This document shows positions 51,177 to 58,848 of a stretch of DNA of 64,000 nucleotides, piece by piece; position 1 is the first letter of the stretch; each line of letters begins with the position of its first letter. The position numbers were made by a program, and so were the translations under genes. The DNA is from Chelonobacter sp050613185 (GTDB lineage Bacteria > Pseudomonadota > Gammaproteobacteria > Enterobacterales > Pasteurellaceae), in assembly GCF_050613185.1 (NCBI RefSeq), contig NZ_CP192511.1, positions 1,240,001 to 1,304,000 on the forward strand. The letters run 5' to 3'. Under the pieces are notes generated by a model. It was not told the origin of the DNA. It saw only the letters and a program-made list of their open reading frames with translations, and did no database searches.

Positions 51177-51506
51177 CTAATGCCCCACTGTTTTGGAAAA
51201 CAGATTAATCACCAGCACCCCAAGCACAATCAAACCAATGCCTAACAGCGCAGGCAGATCCAGTTTTTGTTGATAAGCAATCCAACCGATCAGGGCGACG
51301 ATCACAATTCCCACCCCCGACCAAACCGCATACGCCACCCCAACCGGAATGGTGCGCAGGGTCAGGCTGAGGAAGTAGAACGCTACGCAGTAGCCGATCA
51401 CCACGATCACGCTCGGCACAAGACGGCTGAATTCCTGTGAGGCTTTCAGCATTGAGGTCGCCACAATTTCGGCGGCAATGGCGATAAACAGGTAGATCCA
51501 AGACAT
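51177..51506 (-). CDS. Small multidrug resistance (SMR/EmrE) family transporter
   Basis: This four-helix inner-membrane proton antiporter of 109 residues has the SMR size and pattern: MSWIYLFIAIAAEIVATSMLKAS with the essential Glu13 in helix 1, then AFYFLSLTLRTIPVGVAYAVWSGVG (helix 2-3, with GVAYAVWSG) and two more helices. This pattern is of the EmrE type (quaternary cations and polyamine-like substrates) rather than the Gdx/SugE guanidinium type, but substrate cannot be fixed from sequence. It is divergent from doxX. Confidence 0.9.
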   Translation of the reverse strand: MSWIYLFIAIAAEIVATSMLKASQEFSRLVPSVIVVIGYCVAFYFLSLTLRTIPVGVAYAVWSGVGIVIVALIGWIAYQQKLDLPALLGIGLIVLGVLVINLFSKTVGH

Positions 51507-51680
51507 CGTTTTCTCTCATTTAAAGTGCGGTTTGGCGCAGTATAACACAGAGATCGTTTCCTCTCAGTTGATAATATCTTTCTTTTTTGCGGATTGTTCC
51601 GCCAATCAAGAAAACTATAATGGGCGCACTTTCGCTAGTAACCCTTTTTACTTTTTATTCTGACATTAAGAGAGAAAATC

Positions 51681-52088
51681 ATGAACAACAAATTAAATTC
51701 ATACGCCCCATACGCTTTGGCATTATTACGCATTATCGCCGCCTATATGTTCTTTTGGCACGGTACGGCAAAATTTTTTGAAATTCCGGTGTCGATGACC
51801 GGCGGCAACGGCGGCGTGGCACTGTTTTCCCAATATGGTTTGGCTGGCGTATTGGAAATCGGCGGCGGCATTTTATTGGCATTGGGCTTGTTCACCCGCC
51901 CGGTGGCATTCCTGTTATCGGGCTTTATGGCGTTTGCCTATTTCGGCGTGCACGCCAGTGCGGGCAACCTGTTAATGCCGTTGTTAAACCAAGGTGAATT
52001 GGCGGCATTATATTCGTTAGTGTTCCTATATTTTGTGTTTAACGGCGCAGGTGCCTTTGCCTTAGATAACAAAATCGGCAAAAAATAA
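51681..52088 (+). CDS. DoxX-family inner-membrane protein
   Basis: The 135-residue protein has four hydrophobic helices with the DoxX pattern: LALLRIIAAYMFFWHGTAKFF (about 13-33), GLAGVLEIGGGILLALGLFTRPVAFLLSGFMAFAYF and LYFVFNGAGAFALD. DoxX proteins are linked in various bacteria to oxidative or thiol stress and to quinone-related functions; its exact role here is unknown. AGAGAG lies upstream of the ATG. Confidence 0.88.
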   Translation: MNNKLNSYAPYALALLRIIAAYMFFWHGTAKFFEIPVSMTGGNGGVALFSQYGLAGVLEIGGGILLALGLFTRPVAFLLSGFMAFAYFGVHASAGNLLMPLLNQGELAALYSLVFLYFVFNGAGAFALDNKIGKK

Positions 52089-52106
52089 TTCGTTTTAAAC
52101 TAAACC

Positions 52107-52148
52107 AAAACCCGGTCGGCGTGATGATCTGCGCGCTGAACGGGTTTT
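52107..52148 (+). terminator. Terminator after doxX-like gene
   Basis: AAAACCCG (52107-52114) and CGGGTTTT (52141-52148) form the stem, with a 26-nt loop containing a smaller GC-rich hairpin, followed by further T residues. It also lies near the stop of the XRE gene on the other strand. Confidence 0.65.
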
Positions 52149-52415
52149 TTATTCGGGCGGAGCGAGATTCGGGGCGTGTTGCAATTCGTGCAAAAGTGCG
52201 GTCGGATCTAATTCTAGCGCATGGCAATAATCGATAAATTCTAAAATATCTAAATGCCGATCACCGGTTTCAATTTTTCCAATCAACGAATAAATCACGC
52301 CCAAACGTTCAGACAGCGCGCGTTGCGACAAGCCTAAGGCTTTCCGTTGTGCGACGAAACGTTGTCTGAGCCAGCGCTGTTGTTCGGTGTGAATAGAGGT
52401 TCGAAATTTTTTCAT
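52149..52415 (-). CDS. XRE-family (Cro/C1-type) transcriptional regulator
   Basis: This small DNA-binding protein of 88 residues has a helix-turn-helix of the Cro/C1 type: RQRFVAQRKALGLSQRALSERLGVIYSLIGKIETGDRHLDILEFIDYCHAL (about 17-67). There is no sensor domain. The ATG at 52413-52415 is preferred to one 3 codons upstream. Its start codon overlaps the left arm of a large palindrome (52414-52464), which suggests autoregulation and control of the small membrane gene facing away from it. Confidence 0.85.
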   Translation of the reverse strand: MKKFRTSIHTEQQRWLRQRFVAQRKALGLSQRALSERLGVIYSLIGKIETGDRHLDILEFIDYCHALELDPTALLHELQHAPNLAPPE

Positions 52416-52464
52416 TGCACCCATTTTAGGTTTAATTTATGGCTGAACCTGTTTTGGGTGCAAT
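52414..52464. promoter_or_regulatory. 51-bp dyad operator at the start of the XRE gene
   Basis: ATTGCACCCA (52414-52423) and TGGGTGCAAT (52455-52464) are perfect 10-bp arms. Inside are AGGTT (52428-52432) and AACCT (52446-52450). The two 19-bp halves agree at 15 positions. A further half-site, GCACCCAAAACA, occurs at 52759-52770 beyond the small membrane gene. The location between the divergent genes fits an operator for the XRE protein. Confidence 0.65.
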
Positions 52465-52487
52465 AACGTTAATTAAGGCGCTTCTTT

Positions 52488-52742
52488 ATGAGTGAAAAAA
52501 CAAATTCGGGCATGATTGCAGGTATTATTTCTTGCGTGTTAGCGGTGTTGGGTATTTTATTTTTAGGCTTTATTTTTATCCCTTTGGCGGCGATTGTGGC
52601 AATTTTTGCGACGGTAACCGCGGTAAAAAATAAAAATCTTGCCGGAATCGGGGCTAGTGTATTGGCTTGAATTTTAACCATTATCGGCTTATTCACCTCG
52701 CCGGTATTGTTGGGCATGTTAGGTTTGGGATTGGCGGGTTAA
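52488..52742 (+). pseudogene. Small membrane protein gene interrupted by an in-frame TGA
   Basis: The frame encodes MSEKTNSGMIAGIISCVLAV and continues as a hydrophobic protein to ...GIGASVLA, where a TGA at 52668-52670 stops it at 60 residues. The same frame then stays open for 23 more codons (ILTIIGLFTSPVLLGMLGLG...AG) to a TAA at 52740-52742, again hydrophobic. The intact gene probably had TGG (Trp) at this codon, giving about 84 residues with two or three membrane helices. It is divergent from the XRE gene. The family is not recognised with certainty. A functional 60-residue form is possible. Confidence 0.6.
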
Positions 52743-52820
52743 TCTATTTATTTTTACGCACCCAAAACAATTTTTAGTTAAATATCAATCTATTAAATCC
52801 GCATGGCTGTTTTCCGCTAC

Positions 52821-52846
52821 AGAAAAACGTTGATTTATTGTATAAT
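52821..52846 (+). promoter_or_regulatory. purH promoter region with PurR-like site
   Basis: TATAAT (52841-52846) is a perfect -10 hexamer. Just upstream, AGAAAAACGTTGATTT (52821-52836) has the AAACGTT core of the PurR operator but weak outer bases. Position between -35 and -10 fits repression by PurR, as known for purHD in E. coli. Confidence 0.45.
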
Positions 52847-52904
52847 TCCCGCTTGAATTTTTCCCACTTAAATTAAACCAACCACTCTGTAAAGGAATGC
52901 ACAA

Positions 52905-54506
52905 ATGCAATCAAATCGTCCTATTCGTCAAGCGCTGTTAAGTGTTTCAGATAAAAACGGCATTGTTGAATTTGCTCAAGGGCTGGCGCAACGCGGTGTT
53001 AAGCTGTTGTCCACCGGCGGCACGGCAAAACTGTTGGCAGACAGCGGTTTAGCAGTGACCGAAGTGTCCGACTATACCCAATTCCCGGAAATGATGGACG
53101 GGCGGGTCAAAACCCTGCACCCGAAAATACACGGCGGTATTTTAGGGCGGCGCGGGATTGATGACGCAGTGATGACGATTCACGGCATTCAGGCGATTGA
53201 TATGGTGGTGGTGAATCTGTATCCGTTTGCGCAGACCGTTGCCAAAGCGGATTGTACGCTGGAAGACGCAGTGGAAAATATCGACATCGGCGGTCCGACC
53301 ATGGTGCGATCGGCGGCGAAAAATCATAAAGATGTGGCGATCGTGGTCAATAATGCGGATTTTGAGCAAATTCTGCAAGAAATGGATAAAAACCACAATT
53401 CCCTGACCCTCGACACCCGTTTTAACCTCGCCATCAAAGCCTTTGAACACACCGCCCAATATGACAGCATGATCGCCAACTATTTCGGTCGGTTAGTGCC
53501 GCCTTATCAAGGGGCGGAGGAAGAGGATTTAACCCAACCGAGCGGGCAATTCCCACGCACCTTAAACCTGAATTTCACCCGTAAACAAACCATGCGTTAC
53601 GGCGAAAACAGCCACCAAAATGCGGCGTTTTATGTGGAAAACGAACTGCACGAAGCCAGCGTTGCCACCGCCAAACAACTGCAAGGCAAAGCGTTGTCGT
53701 ATAACAACATTGCCGATACCGACGCCGCCTTGGAATGCGTGAAAGAGTTCGCCGAGCCGGCGTGCGTGATTGTCAAACACGCTAACCCGTGCGGCGTGGC
53801 GTTGGGCGCAAATCTTTTAGAAGCCTACAACCGTGCTTACCAAACCGATCCGACTTCCGCATTCGGCGGCATTATTGCCTTTAACCGCACTTTAGATTTG
53901 CAAACCGCACAAGCGATTATCGAACGTCAATTTGTGGAAGTGATTATCGCTCCAAGCGTGGCAGACGAAGCAAAAGCGATCTTGGCAACGAAAAAGAATG
54001 TGCGTGTACTGGAGTGCGGACAGTGGCAAGTGCGTCAGCCGCGTTTGGATTTCAAACGGGTTAACGGCGGCGTGCTGGTGCAAGATTCCGATTTAGGCAT
54101 GGTCGGCTTGGACGATTTGGAGGTGGTGAGCAAGCGCAAACCGACCGAAGCCGAGCTGAAGGATCTGCTGTTCTGCTGGAAAGTGGCGAAATATGTCAAA
54201 TCCAACGCGATTGTGTATGCCAAAAACAACCAAACCATCGGTATCGGCGCCGGACAAATGAGCCGAGTCTATTCCGCTAAAATCGCCGGAATCAAAGCGG
54301 CTGACGAAGGGCTGGAAGTGAAAGGCACGGTGATGGCGTCCGACGCGTTCTTCCCGTTCCGCGACGGCATTGACGCAGCAGCAGCGGCAGGGGTGAGCTG
54401 TGTGATCCACCCCGGCGGTTCAATGCGCGATCAGGAAGTGATTGACGCTGCCGATGAACACGGCATGGCAATGGTGCTGACCAAAATGCGCCATTTCCGT
54501 CATTAA
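52905..54506 (+). CDS. purH: Bifunctional AICAR transformylase / IMP cyclohydrolase
   Basis: PurH catalyses the last two steps of de novo purine synthesis, AICAR to FAICAR to IMP. The 533 residues comprise the N-terminal cyclohydrolase (MGS-like: RQALLSVSDKNGIVEFAQGLAQRGVKLLSTGGTAKLL) and the C-terminal transformylase (MRYGENSHQNAAFY; ACVIVKHANPCGVALG with the catalytic Lys-His; SDAFFPFRDGID). AAAGGA is upstream of the ATG. A USS-pair terminator lies between it and purD. Confidence 0.98.
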   Translation: MQSNRPIRQALLSVSDKNGIVEFAQGLAQRGVKLLSTGGTAKLLADSGLAVTEVSDYTQFPEMMDGRVKTLHPKIHGGILGRRGIDDAVMTIHGIQAIDMVVVNLYPFAQTVAKADCTLEDAVENIDIGGPTMVRSAAKNHKDVAIVVNNADFEQILQEMDKNHNSLTLDTRFNLAIKAFEHTAQYDSMIANYFGRLVPPYQGAEEEDLTQPSGQFPRTLNLNFTRKQTMRYGENSHQNAAFYVENELHEASVATAKQLQGKALSYNNIADTDAALECVKEFAEPACVIVKHANPCGVALGANLLEAYNRAYQTDPTSAFGGIIAFNRTLDLQTAQAIIERQFVEVIIAPSVADEAKAILATKKNVRVLECGQWQVRQPRLDFKRVNGGVLVQDSDLGMVGLDDLEVVSKRKPTEAELKDLLFCWKVAKYVKSNAIVYAKNNQTIGIGAGQMSRVYSAKIAGIKAADEGLEVKGTVMASDAFFPFRDGIDAAAAAGVSCVIHPGGSMRDQEVIDAADEHGMAMVLTKMRHFRH

Positions 54507-54511
54507 TTTGC

Positions 54512-54550
54512 AAAGTGCGGTCAGCCACGGTGGTGACCGCACTTTTTGTT
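54512..54550 (+). terminator. USS-pair terminator between purH and purD
   Basis: AAAGTGCGGTCA (54512-54523) pairs perfectly with TGACCGCACTTT (54534-54545), followed by TTGTTTTT. It probably makes purD expression partly independent of purH or reduced by attenuation. Confidence 0.75.
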
Positions 54551-54585
54551 TTTCCCATTTAGCATAAGTAGCGTAAGGATCTCAA

Positions 54586-55890
54586 ATGAATATTTTAATT
54601 ATCGGCAATGGCGGACGTGAACACGCTTTGGCTTGGAAAGTGGCGCAATCGCCGTTGGCGGACAAAGTCTTTGTTGCGCCGGGCAATGCCGGCACCGCAC
54701 TTGAGGCGAAAGTGGAAAATGTCAGCATTGCCGCCACCGATTTGGCGGCGTTGGTGGAGTTTGCCCAGAAAAACGAAATCGGTTTGACCATTGTCGGACC
54801 GGAAGCGCCGTTGGTAATCGGCGTGGTGGACGCATTCCGTGCCGCCGGTTTGAAAATATTCGGCCCGACCCAAGCGGCGGCGCAGTTGGAAGGTTCAAAA
54901 GCCTTCACCAAAGATTTCTTGGCGCGTCAGCAAATCCCGACCGCGGAATATCAAAACTTCACCGAAGTCGAACCGGCACTGGCTTATCTGCGCGAAAAAG
55001 GCGCGCCGATTGTGATTAAAGCCGACGGTTTGGCGGCAGGCAAAGGCGTGATCGTGGCGATGACTTTGGCAGAAGCCGAAAGTGCGGTGCAGGATATGTT
55101 GGCGGGCAATGCCTTTGGTGACGCCGGACACCGTATCGTGATCGAAGAGTTTTTAGACGGCGAAGAAGCCAGTTTTATCGTGATGGTGGACGGCAAAAAC
55201 GTTGAACCGATGGCGACCAGTCAGGATCACAAACGGGTCGGCGAAAACGACAGCGGTTTAAATACCGGCGGCATGGGCGCGTATTCGCCGGCGCCGGTGG
55301 TCACGCCTGAGATTCACCAACGGATTATGCAAGACGTGATTTACCCGACCGTGAACGGTATGGCGGCGGAAGGCAACACGTACACCGGTTTTTTGTACGC
55401 CGGTTTGATGATTATGCCGAACGGGCAACCGAAAGTGATTGAGTTCAACTGCCGCTTCGGCGATCCGGAAACGCAACCGATTATGATGCGCTTGCAATCG
55501 GACTTGGTCGAACTGTGCTTGGCGGCGTGCGGCGGCAAACTGGATCAAGTGCGGTCTGAATGGTGTGCGCAAGCGGCATTAGGTATCGTGTTGGCGGCGG
55601 AAGGTTACCCGGGCGATTACCGCAAAGGCGATGTGATCAGCGGCATTCCGTCTAGTAGCATAGGGCAAAGCGCACTTGCCGGACAAAAAGTGTTCTTGGC
55701 AGGGGTGGAGCAAAAAGGCGATCAACTGGTCAGCAACGGCGGACGGGTGTTGTGCGTCACCGCACTTGGCGATACGGTGGCAGCCGCGCAGCAACAGGCG
55801 CTGCAACTGGCGGAACAAGTGCAATGGCAAGGGCGTTTCTACCGCCGCGATATCGGTTATCGTGCGGTGGCGCGTGAGCAAGCCAAGTAG
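54586..55890 (+). CDS. purD: Phosphoribosylamine-glycine ligase (GAR synthetase)
   Basis: PurD joins glycine to 5-phosphoribosylamine in purine synthesis. The 434 residues have the N-domain MNILIIGNGGREHALAWKVAQS, the ATP-grasp region PIVIKADGLAAGKGVIVAM and the metal and catalytic segment VIEFNCRFGDPETQ. It uses glycine that can come from the serine hydroxymethyltransferase encoded next (glyA), which explains the grouping. Several USS copies lie within it. Confidence 0.98.
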   Translation: MNILIIGNGGREHALAWKVAQSPLADKVFVAPGNAGTALEAKVENVSIAATDLAALVEFAQKNEIGLTIVGPEAPLVIGVVDAFRAAGLKIFGPTQAAAQLEGSKAFTKDFLARQQIPTAEYQNFTEVEPALAYLREKGAPIVIKADGLAAGKGVIVAMTLAEAESAVQDMLAGNAFGDAGHRIVIEEFLDGEEASFIVMVDGKNVEPMATSQDHKRVGENDSGLNTGGMGAYSPAPVVTPEIHQRIMQDVIYPTVNGMAAEGNTYTGFLYAGLMIMPNGQPKVIEFNCRFGDPETQPIMMRLQSDLVELCLAACGGKLDQVRSEWCAQAALGIVLAAEGYPGDYRKGDVISGIPSSSIGQSALAGQKVFLAGVEQKGDQLVSNGGRVLCVTALGDTVAAAQQQALQLAEQVQWQGRFYRRDIGYRAVAREQAK

Positions 55891-55968
55891 CGGTTAAAAA
55901 ACAAAGTGCGGTATGAAAATTTTTCATTCCAAACACAAAATAAACGACAACGATTAATCAAAAAAACA

Positions 55969-55997
55969 GTGTATGGTTGGTGAAAAAAACCGTACAC
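55969..55997. promoter_or_regulatory. Hairpin in the glyA leader
   Basis: GTGTATGGTT (55969-55978) pairs with AACCGTACAC (55988-55997), with one G-T pair and a 9-nt loop, about 40 bp before glyA. There is no T run, so it is more likely an operator or leader structure than a terminator. I found no glycine riboswitch. Confidence 0.4.
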
Positions 55998-56038
55998 TAC
56001 AGACAAGTTATTTACCACCTAAAATGAGGAATTGAGCA

Positions 56039-57292
56039 ATGTTAAGACGTGATATGAATATCGCCGATTATGATCCGGTGTTATGGCAAGCAATACAAGA
56101 CGAAGATCGCCGCCAAGATGAGCATATCGAGCTGATCGCATCGGAAAACTATGCCAGCCCGCGTGTGATGGAAGCGCAAGGTTCGCAATTGACCAACAAA
56201 TATGCCGAAGGCTATCCGGGCAAACGTTATTACGGTGGTTGCGAATACGTTGATATTATCGAACAACTGGCGATTGACCGCGCCAAAGCGCTGTTCGGTG
56301 CAGATTATGCCAACGTACAACCGCACTCCGGTTCGCAAGCCAATGCGGCAGTCTATATGGCATTGTTAAATCCGGGCGACACCATTTTAGGCATGAGCTT
56401 GGCACACGGCGGACACTTGACCCACGGCGCAACCGTCAGCTTCTCCGGTAAAATTTATAAAGCGGAACAATACGGTATCACCGATGAAGGCTTTATCGAC
56501 TACGACGCCTTGCGTGCGCAAGCGTTGGCGGTGAAACCAAAAATGATTGTCGGCGGCTTCTCTGCCTATTCGCAAGTGGTCGATTGGAAAAAAATGCGTG
56601 AAATCGCCGATGAAGTCGGGGCATATCTGTTTGTCGATATGGCGCACGTTGCCGGTTTGATCGCGGCGGGCGTTTACCCAAGCCCGATGGAACACGCCCA
56701 TGTTGTTACCACCACCACCCACAAAACCCTTGCCGGGCCGCGCGGCGGCTTGATTTTGGTGAAGGGCGGCGACGAAGAACTGTATAAAAAACTGAATAGT
56801 GCGGTGTTCCCTGCCGGACAAGGCGGTCCATTGGTGCATGTGATTGCGGCGAAAGCGGTCTGCTTTAAAGAAGCGATGGAGCCGGAATTCAAAACCTTCC
56901 AACAACAAGTAGTGAAAAACGCACAAGCGATGGTCGAGGTGTTCAAACAGCGCGGTTTCAATATCGTGTCCAACGGCACTGAAAATCATTTATTCTTGGT
57001 GGATTTGGTGAATAAAGGTTTAACCGGCAAAGCGGCGGACGCTGCGTTGGGGCGCGCGAATATCACGGTCAATAAAAACGCCGTACCGAACGATCCGAAA
57101 AGCCCGTTTGTGACTTCCGGTATCCGTGTCGGCACACCGGCAATCACGCGCCGCGGCTTCAAAGAAGCGGAAGCGAAAGAACTTGCCGGTTGGATGTGTG
57201 ATGTATTGGATAACATTGAGGACGAAGCAGTCATCGAGGCAGTGAAACAGAAAGCGATTGCAATCTGCAAACGTTTTCCGGTTTATGCGTAG
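56039..57292 (+). CDS. glyA: Serine hydroxymethyltransferase
   Basis: GlyA converts serine and tetrahydrofolate to glycine and methylene-tetrahydrofolate, feeding purine synthesis and one-carbon metabolism. The 417 residues show ELIASENYASPRVMEAQGSQLTNKYAEGYPGKRYYGG, the pyridoxal-phosphate Lys in VVTTTTHKTLAGPRGG (about 224-239) and the folate-binding region. GAGGA lies 8 bases before the ATG. A perfect 10-bp palindromic terminator follows. Confidence 0.98.
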   Translation: MLRRDMNIADYDPVLWQAIQDEDRRQDEHIELIASENYASPRVMEAQGSQLTNKYAEGYPGKRYYGGCEYVDIIEQLAIDRAKALFGADYANVQPHSGSQANAAVYMALLNPGDTILGMSLAHGGHLTHGATVSFSGKIYKAEQYGITDEGFIDYDALRAQALAVKPKMIVGGFSAYSQVVDWKKMREIADEVGAYLFVDMAHVAGLIAAGVYPSPMEHAHVVTTTTHKTLAGPRGGLILVKGGDEELYKKLNSAVFPAGQGGPLVHVIAAKAVCFKEAMEPEFKTFQQQVVKNAQAMVEVFKQRGFNIVSNGTENHLFLVDLVNKGLTGKAADAALGRANITVNKNAVPNDPKSPFVTSGIRVGTPAITRRGFKEAEAKELAGWMCDVLDNIEDEAVIEAVKQKAIAICKRFPVYA

Positions 57293-57326
57293 TATTTGAC
57301 GATTGGTAACGCTATTTAATCGCAAC

Positions 57327-57361
57327 GTCGGGGCGGCTATATAATCCGCCCCGACTTTTTT
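57327..57361. terminator. Terminator after glyA, a member of the dispersed palindrome family
   Basis: GTCGGGGCGG (57327-57336) and CCGCCCCGAC (57346-57355) are perfect 10-bp arms with a 9-nt AT-rich loop and a T run after. It is the most terminator-like copy of the GGGCGG repeat family and lies between the convergent glyA and nhaA. Confidence 0.85.
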
Positions 57362-57398
57362 ATCGCATAACTTGTCGGCGAACCGCACTTGGGCAATA

Positions 57399-58571
57399 TT
57401 ATGCCGTTTGTTGGTGGCGGGTGCTGGCGCGCAGCAATAATAAGCCTAATACGGCGGAAACCGTTGAGCCGAGTAAAATGCCGATACGTGAAAGGGTGTT
57501 GATACTTTCGCCGGCGCTTTCAAACGCCAAACCGGACAAGAACATCGACATGGTAAAACCAATTCCGCACAGCACCGAGACCGCAAAGATATGTTTTAAC
57601 GTGACCAATAACGGCAAACGTGCGATTTTCAGTTTCACCGCAATAAAGCAGAAACTGAATACGCCTAACGGTTTGCCAATCAGCAGTCCGAGCATAATCC
57701 CTAACGGTAACGCGCCGCTTAACATTTCAATATCGACGCCTTTCAACGGTACGCCGGCATTGGCAAAGGCGAAAATCGGCAGGATAAAAAACGCTGACCA
57801 CGGATTGAGCGCATGCTCCAGACTTTCCAGCGGGCTGCTGCCGTCACGGGCGGTGATCGGAATGGAAAAACCGAGGATGACGCCGGCCAAGGTAGCGTGG
57901 ACGCCGGATTTCAACACACAGACCCATAACACCATGCCGACGAACAGGTAGGCACATAGCGCACTGATCCGCATGCGATTCATAATAATCAGGGTGATAA
58001 TCGACAAGCCGGCACCGATCATCGCTTCGATACTTAGCCCGTGCGCGAAGAACAGGGCGATGACGATAATTGCACCTAAGTCGTCGATGATCGCCAACGC
58101 CAATAAAAAGATTTTTAAGGGTAGCGGAACCCGTTTGCCGAGCAGTGCCATAATTCCGAGGGCGAAGGCGATATCGGTCGCCATTGGGATCGCCCAACCT
58201 TCCATCGCGATCGGATCGCCATAGTTAAAGAAGGTAAACACCAACGCCGGCACTACCATGCCGCCAATCGCCGCCAACACCGGCAGAATCGCTTGTTGAT
58301 AGGTGGAAAGCGAGCCGATCATGATTTCCCGCTTCACTTCTAAACCGACCAAGACAAAAAATACCGCCATTAAACCGTCGTTAACCCACAACAGAAACGG
58401 TTTGGCAATGCCCTGTTCGCCGAATTGCACAACCACCGGCGTATTTAACAATTCAAAATAGTATGGCGAAAGAAAACTGTTGGCAAAGATCAGGGCCAGT
58501 GTGGATGTTGCCAGCAGCGTGATCCCGCCGGAAGATTCAAGCTTTAAAAATTTTCCGATAAATGAACGCAT
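57399..58571 (-). CDS. nhaA: Na+/H+ antiporter NhaA
   Basis: NhaA is an inner-membrane antiporter exchanging two protons for one sodium ion, important for pH and salt balance. The 390 residues contain about twelve helices. The key region MATDIAFALGIMALLGKRVPLPLKIFLLALAIIDDLGAI carries the paired Asp residues (IIDDLGA; about 160-166) and the Asp of TDIAF, and GVHATLAGVILGFSIP is also characteristic. There is a signal-like N-terminus and no upstream operon partner. Confidence 0.97.
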   Translation of the reverse strand: MRSFIGKFLKLESSGGITLLATSTLALIFANSFLSPYYFELLNTPVVVQFGEQGIAKPFLLWVNDGLMAVFFVLVGLEVKREIMIGSLSTYQQAILPVLAAIGGMVVPALVFTFFNYGDPIAMEGWAIPMATDIAFALGIMALLGKRVPLPLKIFLLALAIIDDLGAIIVIALFFAHGLSIEAMIGAGLSIITLIIMNRMRISALCAYLFVGMVLWVCVLKSGVHATLAGVILGFSIPITARDGSSPLESLEHALNPWSAFFILPIFAFANAGVPLKGVDIEMLSGALPLGIMLGLLIGKPLGVFSFCFIAVKLKIARLPLLVTLKHIFAVSVLCGIGFTMSMFLSGLAFESAGESINTLSRIGILLGSTVSAVLGLLLLRASTRHQQTA

Positions 58572-58716
58572 AAAGTTCCTTATAGTTGTTATGTCATACG
58601 GTAAGCATAGGATATAACAGCCGTTGTCATGATTAAAGTAAAAACGGAATATCCCTTGTCTTTTTTAGCGATTACGCCAAATGAAGTCGGATTTTTCAAT
58701 TTAAGCCCATTTAGCG

Positions 58717-58750
58717 ATTGACAGCCAATAGCCGAGCTATTATTGTCAAT
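58717..58750. promoter_or_regulatory. Promoter inside a dyad upstream of the TAXI operon
   Basis: TTGACA (58718-58723) and TATTGT (58741-58746) are 17 bp apart, a strong -35 with a fair -10. They lie within an inverted repeat whose outer arms are ATTGACA (58717-58723) and TGTCAAT (58744-58750) and inner arms AATAG (58727-58731) and CTATT (58737-58741). A repressor bound there would block the promoter. Confidence 0.55.
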
Positions 58751-58848
58751 ACGTTGCATATTTGTGAACAGGTGCTGTTTTACGCAACAAGACGCCTGAT
58801 TCGGGCAAGTTATTGATCGGTTTTTTATTGCTTCTAAAGGAGAGAGTT

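Noticed and set aside
52668..52670. In-frame TGA in the small membrane gene as selenocysteine
   Set aside because: The codon sits in a plain hydrophobic segment, no SECIS-like hairpin is evident just downstream, and the protein is not a redox type. A TGG-to-TGA mutation is simpler.
55891..56038. Glycine riboswitch before glyA
   Set aside because: Only about 150 bp with one simple hairpin are present; no glycine aptamer-like conserved core was recognised.
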